A stretch of 64,000 nt of DNA, from contig NZ_JANHAX010000002.1 of the NCBI RefSeq assembly GCF_030848945.1, forward strand, positions 372,001 to 436,000, read 5' to 3'. The notes below the pieces were generated by a model, which saw only the letters and a program-made list of their open reading frames with translations, was not told the DNA's origin and made no database searches. Each line of letters begins with the position of its first letter. The stretch's first letter is position 1. This stretch comes from Marimonas arenosa (lineage in GTDB: Bacteria; Pseudomonadota; Alphaproteobacteria; Rhodobacterales; Rhodobacteraceae). Made by a program: the position numbers and the translations under genes. This document shows, one piece after another, positions 18,931 through 27,586 of the stretch.

Positions 18931-18965
18931 TGCCTCCGGCGGGGATATTTGAAGAAAGAGGAAGT
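18931..18965 (+). repeat. short dispersed repeat (core GTATTTTCGGCAAGATGAAG), copy 1
   Basis: GCCTCCGGCGGGGATATTTG followed by AAGAAAGAGGAAG. It is a diverged member of a family also present at about 19073-19106, 28781-28807, 56788-56813 and 56966-57000. It lies just upstream of the ligase start, pointing away from that gene, and faces copy 2. Confidence 0.5.
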
Positions 18966-19072
18966 AACGGTTGATCAACCTTTTCGGGCGACAAAGTCGC
19001 CACGGTACAGGCGGGGACGCCGATGACCGTGAAAGGGGAAGAGGCAGCGCCTTTTCCGGAGGGGAGCTCTAA

Positions 19073-19106
19073 CCGGGTTCCCCTCTTCCTCTTTCCGAAA
19101 GTATCC
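19073..19106 (-). repeat. short dispersed repeat, copy 2
   Basis: Read on the minus strand: CCCCGGGATACTTTCGGAAA followed by GAGGAAGAGGGG, matching copy 3 at 28781. With copy 1 it makes a facing (inverted) pair inside the 270-nt gap between the ligase and dehydrogenase genes. Confidence 0.5.
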
Positions 19107-19169
19107 CGGGGAGCGCGAGGGGCTGGCCCCTCGCACCCGCCGGCAAGACAAGTGCCGCCCTTGGCCAAT

Positions 19170-20333
19170 TCAGCCCCCCACCGCTCGCAACAATTCGCGG
19201 CTGATGATGTGGCGCTGGATTTCCGAGGTGCCCTCCCAGATGCGTTCGACACGGGCATCACGCCAGATACGTTCCAGCGGAAGCTCGTCCATCAACCCCA
19301 TGCCGCCGTGGATCTGGATGGCCTCGTCGGCGATCATCGCCAGCACTTCGGTCGCCTTCAGTTTGGCCATCGACATGTCGGCCTCGGTCACCGTGCCCTG
19401 GTCGAATTTCCAGGCCGCGTCCCAGGTCAGCAGGTTCGCCGCCTTCAGTTCCATCGCCATGTCGGCAAGCTTGAAGCTGACCCCCTGGAACTTGCCGATT
19501 TGCTGGCCGAACTGACGTCGCTCGGCAGCGTAGGCGATGGCGTGGGAAAGGGCACGATCGGCGCGGCCGAGGCAGGTCGCAGCGACCTGGAGGCGGGTGG
19601 CCCCGAGCCAGTCGTTGGCGACCTGGAAACCCTTGTGAACCTCGCCCAGAACGGCGGATTTCGGCAGGCGGCAATCATCGAAATCCAGCACCGAATTGGT
19701 GTAACCGCGGTGGGAGACGTTGCGATAGCCATCGCGCACGGTAAAGCCGGGTGTGCCCTTGTCGACGAAGAAGGCGGTGATGAGTTTCTTCGGGCCGCGC
19801 GGAGTCTCTTCCTCGCCGGTGGCCATGAAGACGATCGCAAAGTCGGCGATATCGGCGTGGGAGATGAAATGCTTGGTGCCGTTGAGGACGAAATCGCCGC
19901 CATCGAAACGCGCTGTGGCTTTCATGCCGCGCAGGTCCGAGCCGGCGCCGGGTTCGGTCATCGCAAGGCAATCCCAGGTTTCACCTCGGATGCAGGGGAA
20001 GAGATATTTTTCCTTTTGCTCGTCAGTACCGGCCAGAAGAATGTTCGACGGCCGCGCCACGCAGGTCCAGTGCAACGCATAGTTTGCCCGGCCGAGCTCC
20101 TTTTCGTAGAGCAGCCAGGAGAGCGAATCGAGCCCCGCGCCACCCACCGCTTCCGGCATGTTGGCGGCATAAAGCCCGGCCGCCATCGCCTTGGCCTGAA
20201 GCTCGCGGATCAGCTCCATCGGTAGATGTCCGCTACGCTCGATTTCTGCCTCGTGCGGGTAAAGCTCGTTCTCGACGAAGGCGCGGGTGGTGTCCGCGAT
20301 CATCTGTTGTTCTTCGGTGAGCGCGAAGTGCAT
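19170..20333 (-). CDS. acyl-CoA dehydrogenase
   Basis: 387 residues, normal length. FAD flavoenzyme introducing an alpha-beta double bond and passing electrons to ETF. Signatures: CLAMTEPGAGSDLRGMKATA (FAD/substrate loop), LNGTKHFISHADIADF, AYAAERRQFGQQIGKFQG, and the C-terminal IQIHGGMGLMDELPLERIWR. IWEGTSEIQRHIISREL ends the fold. It sits 270 bp downstream of the neighbouring minus-strand small gene and class II aldolase genes and upstream of the acyl-CoA ligase and hydratase genes, so the set likely degrades one acid. The start has only a weak ribosome site. Confidence 0.92.
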   Translation of the reverse strand: MHFALTEEQQMIADTTRAFVENELYPHEAEIERSGHLPMELIRELQAKAMAAGLYAANMPEAVGGAGLDSLSWLLYEKELGRANYALHWTCVARPSNILLAGTDEQKEKYLFPCIRGETWDCLAMTEPGAGSDLRGMKATARFDGGDFVLNGTKHFISHADIADFAIVFMATGEEETPRGPKKLITAFFVDKGTPGFTVRDGYRNVSHRGYTNSVLDFDDCRLPKSAVLGEVHKGFQVANDWLGATRLQVAATCLGRADRALSHAIAYAAERRQFGQQIGKFQGVSFKLADMAMELKAANLLTWDAAWKFDQGTVTEADMSMAKLKATEVLAMIADEAIQIHGGMGLMDELPLERIWRDARVERIWEGTSEIQRHIISRELLRAVGG

Positions 20334-20340
20334 AGCAAGC

Positions 20341-20691
20341 CTATCTCGTGTAGATCTGTTTTTTGTGGACGCAGGGGCGGTCGGTCGCCGCCGATGATCC
20401 GTCGCGGGGCTCGTTGAAAGTGGCGATCCATTTGTCGAACGGAAACCAAGACCTTCCGCGGCGACATGCGAAGTAGCGATGATAGAGCTGGTGAAAGAAA
20501 TCGCCGACAGGTTCCATCTTTTTGCCTTTGGCGATCAGCTGTTCGAGACCAGAACACGATACGACTGGGTTGGGTGGCTGAAAGACGGCATGAAAACGCA
20601 GCTGCAACGTGTTCAAGGCCAAAGGGTGCTGCGGGCGATAGTCCCGGCGCTGGGTTTCGTCGTCTTCCGCGAAGGTGGTGACGGTGGGCAT
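20341..20691 (-). CDS. hypothetical 116-residue protein
   Basis: Starts with GAGG about 6 nt upstream of the ATG and fits between the aldolase stop (20736) and the dehydrogenase start (20333), all on one strand. Composition is mixed and soluble: an N-terminal acidic stretch, then LNTLQLRFHAVFQPPN, DFFHQLYHRYFACRRGRSWF and a charged tail. I do not recognise the family. The overlapping plus-strand frame (20479-20748) has no comparable start context. It may be a minor operon member or a decayed gene. Confidence 0.45.
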   Translation of the reverse strand: MPTVTTFAEDDETQRRDYRPQHPLALNTLQLRFHAVFQPPNPVVSCSGLEQLIAKGKKMEPVGDFFHQLYHRYFACRRGRSWFPFDKWIATFNEPRDGSSAATDRPCVHKKQIYTR

Positions 20692-20735
20692 GGCGGGCCT
20701 CTTCTTTTGCCGGTTCCGAGCCCGGCCAGGCAGGC

Positions 20736-21491
20736 TCAGGTGGCGTAGGTCGAGCCCTCTTCGTCAAGGATCGCCTTGAGTTCTCTGAGGTGCCTTTCGT
20801 CCTGTTCGGGATAGGTTTCCAGTTCGCGTGCGGTTTTCTCGGCGATGTCGTCGGAAAGAACGCGAAGTGGCCGACCGGTTTGCAGGGCGCGGATGTAGGT
20901 TTCGGCGGCGCGCTCGAAATAGTACAGGCGGTTGAAGGTCTCGGCCACGGTGGCGCCGATCACCATGACGCCGTGATTGCCCATGATCATTACCTTCTTC
21001 TTCGGGTCCTGGAGCAGTGAGGCACAGCGTTCGCCCTCTTCCTCGAACGCGAGTCCGCCATAGTTTTCGTCGATGACGTAGCGGTTGAAGAAGGTAGCGC
21101 AGTTCTGGTCGATGGGCGGCAGGTTTGAATCCTCCAGGCTGGCCAGCACGGTGGCGTGGATTGAATGCACGTGCATGGCACAGCGGGCATGGGGACAATG
21201 GCGGTGAATTGCGCCGTGCAGGCCCCAGGCGGTGGGATCGGGAGCGTCCGGACCCTTGAGCTTAGCAGGATCGTTGGCGTCGATCTCGAGCAGCTCCGAG
21301 GCGCGAATGCGGGCGAAATGCATCTGGTTGGGGTTCATCAGGAACTTGGTGCCGTCCTCGTTGACCGCCAGGCTGAAATGGTTGGCCACGCCTTCATGCA
21401 TGTCGAGCCGCGCGGTCCAGCGGAAAGCGGCGGCCAGATCGACGCGCTCCTGCCAGTGGTCCATGTTGGGGCGAAGTTGGGTGATGGACAT
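20736..21491 (-). CDS. class II aldolase/adducin-family protein
   Basis: 251 residues. The metal-binding core is intact: CAMHVHSIHATVLASLE with ligand His at about 107 and 109, and MIMGNHGVMVIGATVAE with the third His at about 173. N-terminal HEGVANHFSLAVN is the phosphate/substrate loop region; in this subgroup LLNPNQMHFARIRAS-like sequence follows. Members cleave aldol substrates or act as decarboxylases, and many in alphaproteobacteria have no known substrate. It heads the minus-strand run that continues into an acyl-CoA dehydrogenase. Confidence 0.88.
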   Translation of the reverse strand: MSITQLRPNMDHWQERVDLAAAFRWTARLDMHEGVANHFSLAVNEDGTKFLMNPNQMHFARIRASELLEIDANDPAKLKGPDAPDPTAWGLHGAIHRHCPHARCAMHVHSIHATVLASLEDSNLPPIDQNCATFFNRYVIDENYGGLAFEEEGERCASLLQDPKKKVMIMGNHGVMVIGATVAETFNRLYYFERAAETYIRALQTGRPLRVLSDDIAEKTARELETYPEQDERHLRELKAILDEEGSTYAT

Positions 21492-21626
21492 GGCGGGCTC
21501 CTTTTCGGCTGGTGTAAAGGCACCATAGTCGGAAAGCGGCTGTCTTGTCCGTTTGCGACCCGGTGCTGCAACTGCTTTCTCGTGTCTTGTCTCCCCGGTT
21601 CGGATCCAGTCACGGACGGGGGATCC

Positions 21627-22049
21627 TTACAAAGCGCGCGAAGGAACCCAGGCATAACCATCGGGGTCGAGGATATAGGCTTCGCGCAGGCCGTGTGGTT
21701 TGTCGGTCGGGTTCTGCAAAACCGTGTCGCCTGCCAGTTCGGCGCGGGCGGCGGCCTCGTCGGGGTCGGTGTCAAAAAGACGAATTTCCACCCCTGCGCC
21801 GCGGGGCGGGTTTTCCGGCAGCAGGTTCAGAATAGGGTTTGCGGCGTAAGTGCCATCGGAATGGAGCTGGAACACATCGTGGCCATAGCTGACGATGGCG
21901 AAATCGTCCGATAGGCGGTGAACGGCCATGTCGAATACTCTCCGAAGGAAAGCGGCCGTGGCGCGCACATCGCGGCAAACCAAGTTGAGTCCGATCCCCC
22001 GGAGCGCGGCCCCGAAAACTTCGGCTTCGACCGTTTCGTAATCCATCAT
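21627..22049 (-). CDS. VOC-family protein
   Basis: About 140 residues starting MMDYETVEAE. Frames upstream begin with a TTG at 22058; the ATG at 22049 is preferred. One VOC module: LRGIGLNLVCRDVRATAAFL opens the first half and EAYILDPDGYAWVPSRAL ends the second. The typical Glu ligand after DPDG is replaced by Ala/Trp, so metal binding is doubtful. Divergent from amn. Function unknown. Confidence 0.75.
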   Translation of the reverse strand: MMDYETVEAEVFGAALRGIGLNLVCRDVRATAAFLRRVFDMAVHRLSDDFAIVSYGHDVFQLHSDGTYAANPILNLLPENPPRGAGVEIRLFDTDPDEAAARAELAGDTVLQNPTDKPHGLREAYILDPDGYAWVPSRAL

Positions 22050-22152
22050 GACTGACAAAACCTTCTGCGTTCCGCATCAGCTTGAAAGCCCCTTTGTCGC
22101 GTGTCAACGTGGCTGAAACTAAACGTGACCCACCGTGGCGGGAGACTCGGGC

Positions 22153-23628
22153 ATGCAGGACAATGGCATTTTTCTTTCTCCCGTCCCGGTCGCGCCGAAG
22201 CCCTTCGATGATCCACGGGCGGCGGTCGCGCATTTGATCGCTCTTTATGACCGATCGGTGTCATTTCTGACCGACCAGTTTTCCCTCGCGATGGCCGGGG
22301 ACCTGCCGGCCAAGCGCGTGCGGGCCTTCTATCCGATGGTTCGGATCGAGACGACGAGCTTTGCCAAGATCGACAGCCGGCTGAGCTTCGGCCATGTCTC
22401 TGACCCCGGCATCCATGTGGCGACGATCACCCGGCCGCGGCTGTTTGCAAACTATCTGGAGCAGCAGATCGCACTGCTTCAGGACAATCACGGGGCGCCG
22501 GTCGAGATCGGATTGTCAGACACGCCCATGCCTGTGCATTTCGCGGTGGCGAACCACCCTGCTCTGGAGGTTCCGCACCAGGGCGCGGCGGAGTTCACCT
22601 TGCGCGATCTGTTCGACGTGCCCGACCTGTCGACCACCAATGATGACATCGTTAACGGCACATCGCAGCCGGGACCGGGAGGCGAGATGCCGCTGGCGCC
22701 CTTCACGGCGCAGCGGGTGGATTACTCGCTGGCGCGGATCGCGCATTACACCGCGACTGAGCCCGAGCATTTCCAGAACCACGTACTGTTTACCAACTAT
22801 CAGTTCTATGTCAGCGAGTTCGAGGCTTATGCCCGCAACGTGCTGGCTGATCCGGCAAGCGGATATTCCAGCTTCGTGGCGACTGGTAATGCCGAGATCA
22901 CCGAGCCGGATGCGCCGTTGCATCTGCCGCCGAAGCTGCCTCAGATGCCGACCTATCACCTGAAGCGGGCTGATGGGCAAGGGATCACGCTGGTCAATAT
23001 CGGGGTTGGTCCCTCGAACGCGAAGACCGCGACCGACCATATTGCGGTGCTGCGCCCGCATGCCTGGATCATGCTGGGCCATTGTGCCGGGTTGAGGAAT
23101 TCGCAGTCGCTGGGCGATTTCGTCCTTGCGCATGCCTACCTGCGCGAGGACAGGGTGCTTGATGACGACTTGCCGGTCTGGGTGCCGGTGCCGGCGCTGG
23201 CCGAGATCCAGATCGCGTTGGAGCAGGCCGTGGCCGGGGAAACGCGGCTCGAAGGCTATGACCTCAAACGGGTGATGCGGACCGGTACCGTTGCCAGCCT
23301 CGATAACCGCAACTGGGAACTGCGCGACCAGGAGGGTCCGGTGCAGAGATTGAGCCAGAGCCGGGCCATCGCGCTTGACATGGAAAGCGCTACGATCGCT
23401 GCCAACGGCTTTCGCTTCCGGGTGCCGTACGGCACGCTTCTTTGCGTGTCCGACAAGCCGCTTCACGGCGAACTGAAGCTGCCGGGCATGGCCTCGGACT
23501 TCTACAAGGCCCAGGTCGAACGGCACCTGATGATCGGGATTCGGGCCATGGAATCCTTGCGCGAAATGCCTCTAGAGCGCCTTCACAGCCGCAAATTGCG
23601 CAGCTTCAACGAGACGGCATTCCTCTAA
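22153..23628 (+). CDS. amn: AMP nucleosidase
   Basis: 491 residues from an ATG preceded by GGGAG. It hydrolyses AMP to adenine and ribose-5-phosphate, controlling adenylate pools. The N-terminal AMP nucleosidase domain covers roughly residues 10-170. The C-terminal phosphorylase-like domain contains ITLVNIGVGPSNAKTATDHI, WIMLGHCAGLRNSQSLGDFV, and the ribose-binding signature ALDMESATIAANGFRFRVPY with LLCVSDKPLHGELKLPG after it. Length fits Amn (about 480-490). Cytosolic, monocistronic. Confidence 0.95.
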   Translation: MQDNGIFLSPVPVAPKPFDDPRAAVAHLIALYDRSVSFLTDQFSLAMAGDLPAKRVRAFYPMVRIETTSFAKIDSRLSFGHVSDPGIHVATITRPRLFANYLEQQIALLQDNHGAPVEIGLSDTPMPVHFAVANHPALEVPHQGAAEFTLRDLFDVPDLSTTNDDIVNGTSQPGPGGEMPLAPFTAQRVDYSLARIAHYTATEPEHFQNHVLFTNYQFYVSEFEAYARNVLADPASGYSSFVATGNAEITEPDAPLHLPPKLPQMPTYHLKRADGQGITLVNIGVGPSNAKTATDHIAVLRPHAWIMLGHCAGLRNSQSLGDFVLAHAYLREDRVLDDDLPVWVPVPALAEIQIALEQAVAGETRLEGYDLKRVMRTGTVASLDNRNWELRDQEGPVQRLSQSRAIALDMESATIAANGFRFRVPYGTLLCVSDKPLHGELKLPGMASDFYKAQVERHLMIGIRAMESLREMPLERLHSRKLRSFNETAFL

Positions 23629-23695
23629 TCCGGCATTTACAGGGCGAAAACGGCCGCAAAATGCATGTTTTTCGCTTGCATTGACCCACTATTCG

Positions 23696-23724
23696 TTGTG
23701 TTGATCGCCTATATCCCGTTATAT
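23696..23724 (+). promoter_or_regulatory. candidate sigma-70 promoter of the HU gene
   Basis: TTGTGT (23696-23701), a 17-nt spacer, then TTATAT (23719-23724), about 47 nt before the HU start codon. The region is clearly AT-richer than its surroundings. Confidence 0.45.
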
Positions 23725-23771
23725 GGCGGCAATGAGGCCCAAGTGTTCGGGCAAGTGAAGGAGACCAAGAA

Positions 23772-24059
<288 letters not shown>

Positions 24060-24083
24060 TCGGCCGATCAGGAAGTTTCGGAA

Positions 24084-24112
24084 AGGGTCGCCTGCGGGGC
24101 GGCCCTTTTCCG
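24084..24112 (+). terminator. Rho-independent terminator of the HU gene
   Basis: AAAGGGTCGCC, short loop, GGGCGGCCCTTTT: a GC-rich stem (one mismatch) ending in a T run about 25 nt after the HU stop. Confidence 0.8.
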
Positions 24113-24134
24113 TTTCGGGCCCTTGGTGACGGGT

Positions 24135-24500
24135 CTAGGTGTCGAGAAAGGCCTGAACCTCGATGACATAGCCGTTGGGGTCTTCGCAGAAGAAACTGTA
24201 GATACCGAATTCGGCCATCTCCTGCGGCGCACCGCGCAGGGGAACGCCCCGCGATTTCAACCGGTCATACCAGCCGTCGACATCATCGGTCAGCAAGGTA
24301 ATCATGCCGCCCGCCGGATTGACCACGCGGTCCTCGAAGGCGCGGCAGACGCCGATGAAGGCACCTGGTGCGGTGCGAAAGATCCGCGCCATGCCGGCAT
24401 CGCGCCACAGGGTCAGCCCCAGCGCGTCGGCATAGAACGCAGATGTGGTGTCGAGGTCGTCGCAATAGACCCAGGTGATCTGCCCTTCGATTGCCGCCAT
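24135..24500 (-). CDS. VOC/glyoxalase-fold protein
   Basis: About 121 residues from MAAIEGQITWVYCDDLDTTS. The VOC pattern is clear: a first strand ending in YCDDLDTTSAFYADALGLTL, a second half with ITLLTDDVDGWYDRLKSRGV, and IYSFFCEDPNGYVIEVQAFL carrying the C-terminal metal-ligand Glu. The start at 24500 is chosen because upstream extension (to 24638) enters the divergent transporter's leader. Function unknown. Confidence 0.8.
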   Translation of the reverse strand: MAAIEGQITWVYCDDLDTTSAFYADALGLTLWRDAGMARIFRTAPGAFIGVCRAFEDRVVNPAGGMITLLTDDVDGWYDRLKSRGVPLRGAPQEMAEFGIYSFFCEDPNGYVIEVQAFLDT

Positions 24501-24576
24501 CGCGCCTTGCCGTTCCATCCGCCCGCCTGTTAACTGCGCCGGAACCGAAGCACGCCCGCGGGCAAGAGGCAAGCCG

Positions 24577-25452
24577 ATGAACATCCGCGCAATCCTGATG
24601 GGGCTGGCCTTTGCCTTCATGTGGTCGTCGGCCTTCACTTCGGCGCGGGTGATCGTGGCCTATGCCCCGCCGATGGCGTCACTGTCGCTGCGGTTTTTCA
24701 TCTCGGGCCTGATCGGCGTGGGCATCGCGCTGTGGCTCGGGCAGAGTTTCAAGCTGACTCGGGCGCAGTGGCGGGCGACGATCATTTTCGGGATCTGCCA
24801 GAACGCGCTTTACCTCGGGCTGAACTTCGTCGCTATGCAATGGGTCGAGGCGGGACTGGCCTCGATCATCGCCTCGACCATGCCGCTGATCGTGGCGATG
24901 CTGGGCTGGATGGTGCTGGGCGACCGGCTGAAACCGATGGCGCTGATCGGGCTGATCCTCGGGTTCGTGGGTGTCGCGCTGATCATGGGCGGGCGGCTGG
25001 AAGGCGGGCTTGACTGGACGGGGATCGCGCTCTGTATCATCGGGGCGTTTGCGCTTGCCATCGCCACGCTTTCGGTAAGCGGTGCGTCTTCGGGCGGAAA
25101 CGTGATGATGATCGTCGGGCTGCAGATGTTTGTGGGGTCCGCCTGTCTGGCGGTGGTGGCGGGCTTCACCGAAACCATCGAAATCACCTGGTCGTGGCAG
25201 CTGATTGTCGCCTTCCTTTACACCACATTCGTGCCCGGACTTCTGGCGACATGGGTATGGTTCACGCTGGTCAACAACATCGGCGCGGTGAAAGCGGCGA
25301 CCTTCCACTTTCTCAACCCGTTTTTCGGGGTGGCTGTGGCCGCCGTGCTGCTGGGCGAGAAAATGGGCACATTGGATGTGATCGGCGTGGTCATCGTGGC
25401 GGCAGGCATTCTGGCAGTGCAGCTTTCGAAACAAAAGCCCACGCAGGCGTGA
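24577..25452 (+). CDS. DMT superfamily (EamA) transporter
   Basis: 291 residues, start MNIRAILMG after AAGAGG. About ten transmembrane helices in two EamA repeats: GLAFAFMWSSAFTSARVIVA in the first; ALCIIGAFALAIATLSVS and LNPFFGVAVAAVLLGEKMG in the second. Substrate unknown. A reading frame from 24475 exists, but the ATG at 24577 sits at the start of the first membrane helix, with a ribosome site. Confidence 0.9.
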   Translation: MNIRAILMGLAFAFMWSSAFTSARVIVAYAPPMASLSLRFFISGLIGVGIALWLGQSFKLTRAQWRATIIFGICQNALYLGLNFVAMQWVEAGLASIIASTMPLIVAMLGWMVLGDRLKPMALIGLILGFVGVALIMGGRLEGGLDWTGIALCIIGAFALAIATLSVSGASSGGNVMMIVGLQMFVGSACLAVVAGFTETIEITWSWQLIVAFLYTTFVPGLLATWVWFTLVNNIGAVKAATFHFLNPFFGVAVAAVLLGEKMGTLDVIGVVIVAAGILAVQLSKQKPTQA

Positions 25453-25509
25453 TGCCCCGTGGGCCGAAGTTTATGTGACCGGGTCCAACGGTCTGCTTAA
25501 CTGCGGAGC

Positions 25510-26223
25510 ATGGAATTGCTGTTCGGATATGCGGCAGGACTGCTGACCCTGATCAACCCCTGCGTACTGCCGGTGCTGCCCATCGTGCTGGCGTCGGCGC
25601 TGCAGGTCAGCCGTTGGGGTCCGGCGGCGCTGGCTGCCGGGATGAGCTTGTCCTTCGTCGCACTCGGCTTTGCCGTCGCTGCATTCGGCCGGGCGCTGGG
25701 GCTCGATGAACAGATGATCGCGCAAGCCGGTGCGGTTCTGATGATTGGCTTTGGCCTCGTCCTGATGGTGCCGCGCTTCGGCGCGATTTTCGCCACGGCG
25801 ACAGCTGGCGTTTCGGCGGGGGCGGATGCGCAGATGGACGGACTCGACCGGCACTCGCTGAGCGGGCAACTCCTGGGCGGCGTGCTTCTCGGCGCGGTGT
25901 GGAGCCCCTGCGTGGGCCCGACCCTGGGCGGGGCGATTTCGATGGCCAGTCAGGGCCAGAGCCTGGCCTGGGCCTTCGCCATCATGGTCAGCTTCGCGCT
26001 TGGGGTATCCAGCGTGATCCTCGGTCTCGGCTATGGCGCGCGCTCTGCGCTGTTGCGGCGCAAGGCGCTGATACAGGTGGTTGCGGAACATGCCCGTCCG
26101 GTGCTGGGCATGGTGTTCTTGGCGGTGGGCGTGATGATCCTGTTCCGGCTGCACCACATGATCGAAGCCTGGGCGCTTGGGGTGCTGCCCTATTGGCTGA
26201 CGGATTTTTCGGTTTCCCTGTGA
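25510..26223 (+). CDS. CcdA/DsbD-family transmembrane thiol-disulfide protein
   Basis: 237 residues, six predicted membrane helices. Two redox Cys in family motifs: INPCVLPVLPIVLA (Cys at about 18) and WSPCVGPTLGGAIS (Cys at about 134). Such proteins move reducing power from cytosolic thioredoxin to a periplasmic acceptor. The next gene, 13 nt away, encodes a Tat-exported thioredoxin that is the likely acceptor. Resembles CcdA or SoxV. Cytochrome c maturation, sulfur oxidation and protein repair are all possible; no sox or ccm genes are nearby. Confidence 0.88.
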   Translation: MELLFGYAAGLLTLINPCVLPVLPIVLASALQVSRWGPAALAAGMSLSFVALGFAVAAFGRALGLDEQMIAQAGAVLMIGFGLVLMVPRFGAIFATATAGVSAGADAQMDGLDRHSLSGQLLGGVLLGAVWSPCVGPTLGGAISMASQGQSLAWAFAIMVSFALGVSSVILGLGYGARSALLRRKALIQVVAEHARPVLGMVFLAVGVMILFRLHHMIEAWALGVLPYWLTDFSVSL

Positions 26224-26236
26224 GAGGAGAAAGACA

Positions 26237-26647
26237 ATGAAACGACGCGACTTTCTTGCCACCGGTGCGGCACTGACCATTATGCCCTCGGCGTTGTTGG
26301 CCAAACCGCTGGACTATGTGCCCGGGCTTGCCAAGCAAAGGCTGGCTCAGGGGGAAACGGTTTTCCTCGATTTCAAGGCCAGCTGGTGCGGTACCTGCAA
26401 GGCGCAGGAGCGGGTTCTGAACAGGCTCAAATCGGTGAATAGTGACTATGAGAAACACATCACCTTCATCAATGTCGACTGGGATGAATACGGCCGCTCG
26501 GACCTGGCGCAATCACTGAACATCCCACGCCGGTCGACCCTGGTGGTGTTGAAGGGCCAAGACGAGTTGGGCCGGATCGTGGCCGGCACCGGCGAGGCCG
26601 AGATCAAGGCGCTGATGGATGCCGCGTTGGCCGCGGCTGTGGCTTAA
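26237..26647 (+). CDS. periplasmic thioredoxin-like protein with Tat signal
   Basis: 136 residues. The N terminus KRRDFLATGAALTIMPSALL is a twin-arginine signal. The mature part has the thioredoxin active site ASWCGTCKAQ (Cys at about 51 and 54), then FINVDWDEYGRSDLAQSLNI with the cis-Pro loop in NIPRRSTLVVL. It is coupled to the CcdA-like gene (GGAGA ribosome site, 13-nt gap), so it probably receives electrons from it. Tat rather than Sec export is less common for this type. Overlaps the convergent AEC gene by 4 nt. Confidence 0.88.
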   Translation: MKRRDFLATGAALTIMPSALLAKPLDYVPGLAKQRLAQGETVFLDFKASWCGTCKAQERVLNRLKSVNSDYEKHITFINVDWDEYGRSDLAQSLNIPRRSTLVVLKGQDELGRIVAGTGEAEIKALMDAALAAAVA

Positions 26648-27585
26648 AGCAGAACGAAAAGCAGCGCGCTGAGGGTGAAGAAAGCCAGCGTCGTCGCCAG
26701 GACCTGTGCGATCGAGGCCATGCCTTCATGGCCGAGTTCCTGCGCGAATAGAGCGTAAATCGTGAACATCGGCACCGCGGCGGAAATCACCGCCGCCGCG
26801 GTCAGGTCGGGTGGAAGGGGCGCGAGTCCGATCATCGGTACGGCAAGAAGCGTAAGCGCGATCATGGCCGGATGCAGGGCGAGCTTGCCCAACACCGTCA
26901 GCATGGCGATACCGCTATTGCCGCGGGATGGTACTCCGACCAGCGACCCTCCGATCACGAAGAGTGCAAGGGCTGCCGAGGATGCGGCCAGCATATCGAG
27001 GAACCGTCCCGCCGGTTCGGGCAGCACCAGTCCCGAGAGCGAGAAAACGAGCCCCGCCGTAAGCGCCAGCACCATTGGTCGTCGCAGCACGCCCAGCAGG
27101 ATGTTACGCAATTTGCGCAGGATATGGGCCTCTTCGGCCTTGGAAGCCTCCATGATGGCCAGGCAGACGGGAATAACAACAAAGTTCTCGACCAGCATGT
27201 TGAGCGCCAGAACCTGCCCCGCGACCGATGGCAGCGCGAGGAGCAGCAAAGGGTAGCCGACGAAGCCGGTGTTGGCGCAGCTTGTTCCCATGATCGCCAC
27301 AGCGCGGCGGGTGGGCGAAGTGCCAACCGCGCTCAGAATGACAAAGGCGACGGTGATGGTTGCCAGAGATCCGGCAAGAAACACGGCCATGTAGGTCAGG
27401 TTGAAAAGGTCTGATACATCCCGCGTGGCCACCGCGTTGAAGAGCAGCGCGGGCAGCGCGACATTGAGGACATAGCCACCGAAAACAGGCATGTGCTGCG
27501 GTTGGAACACGCCTTGCCGAACCATGACATACCCCAACGCGATGGCGGCATAGATCGGAAAGGTGATCGACAGGATGGCGAGCAT
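26644..27585 (-). CDS. AEC-family (auxin efflux carrier-like) transporter
   Basis: 313 residues with ten or so helices in two five-helix halves. Typical AEC features: TFPIYAAIALGYVMVRQGVF at the start and YVLNVALPALLFNAVATRD in the first half. MGTSCANTGFVGYPLLLLAL is the conserved Asn-containing crossing segment. The second half has SSAALALFVIGGSLVG and ISAAVPMFTIYALFA. Substrates of bacterial AEC carriers include malate or other organic acids; unknown here. It starts 1-2 nt after the aroC stop, so it is in the aroC transcript. Confidence 0.88.
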   Translation of the reverse strand: MLAILSITFPIYAAIALGYVMVRQGVFQPQHMPVFGGYVLNVALPALLFNAVATRDVSDLFNLTYMAVFLAGSLATITVAFVILSAVGTSPTRRAVAIMGTSCANTGFVGYPLLLLALPSVAGQVLALNMLVENFVVIPVCLAIMEASKAEEAHILRKLRNILLGVLRRPMVLALTAGLVFSLSGLVLPEPAGRFLDMLAASSAALALFVIGGSLVGVPSRGNSGIAMLTVLGKLALHPAMIALTLLAVPMIGLAPLPPDLTAAAVISAAVPMFTIYALFAQELGHEGMASIAQVLATTLAFFTLSALLFVLL

Positions 27586-27586
27586 C

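Noticed and set aside
20479..20748. A plus-strand 89-codon frame opposite the 116-residue hypothetical gene
   Set aside because: It has no convincing ribosome site and its C-terminal part overlaps the aldolase 3' end; the minus-strand frame fits the operon better.
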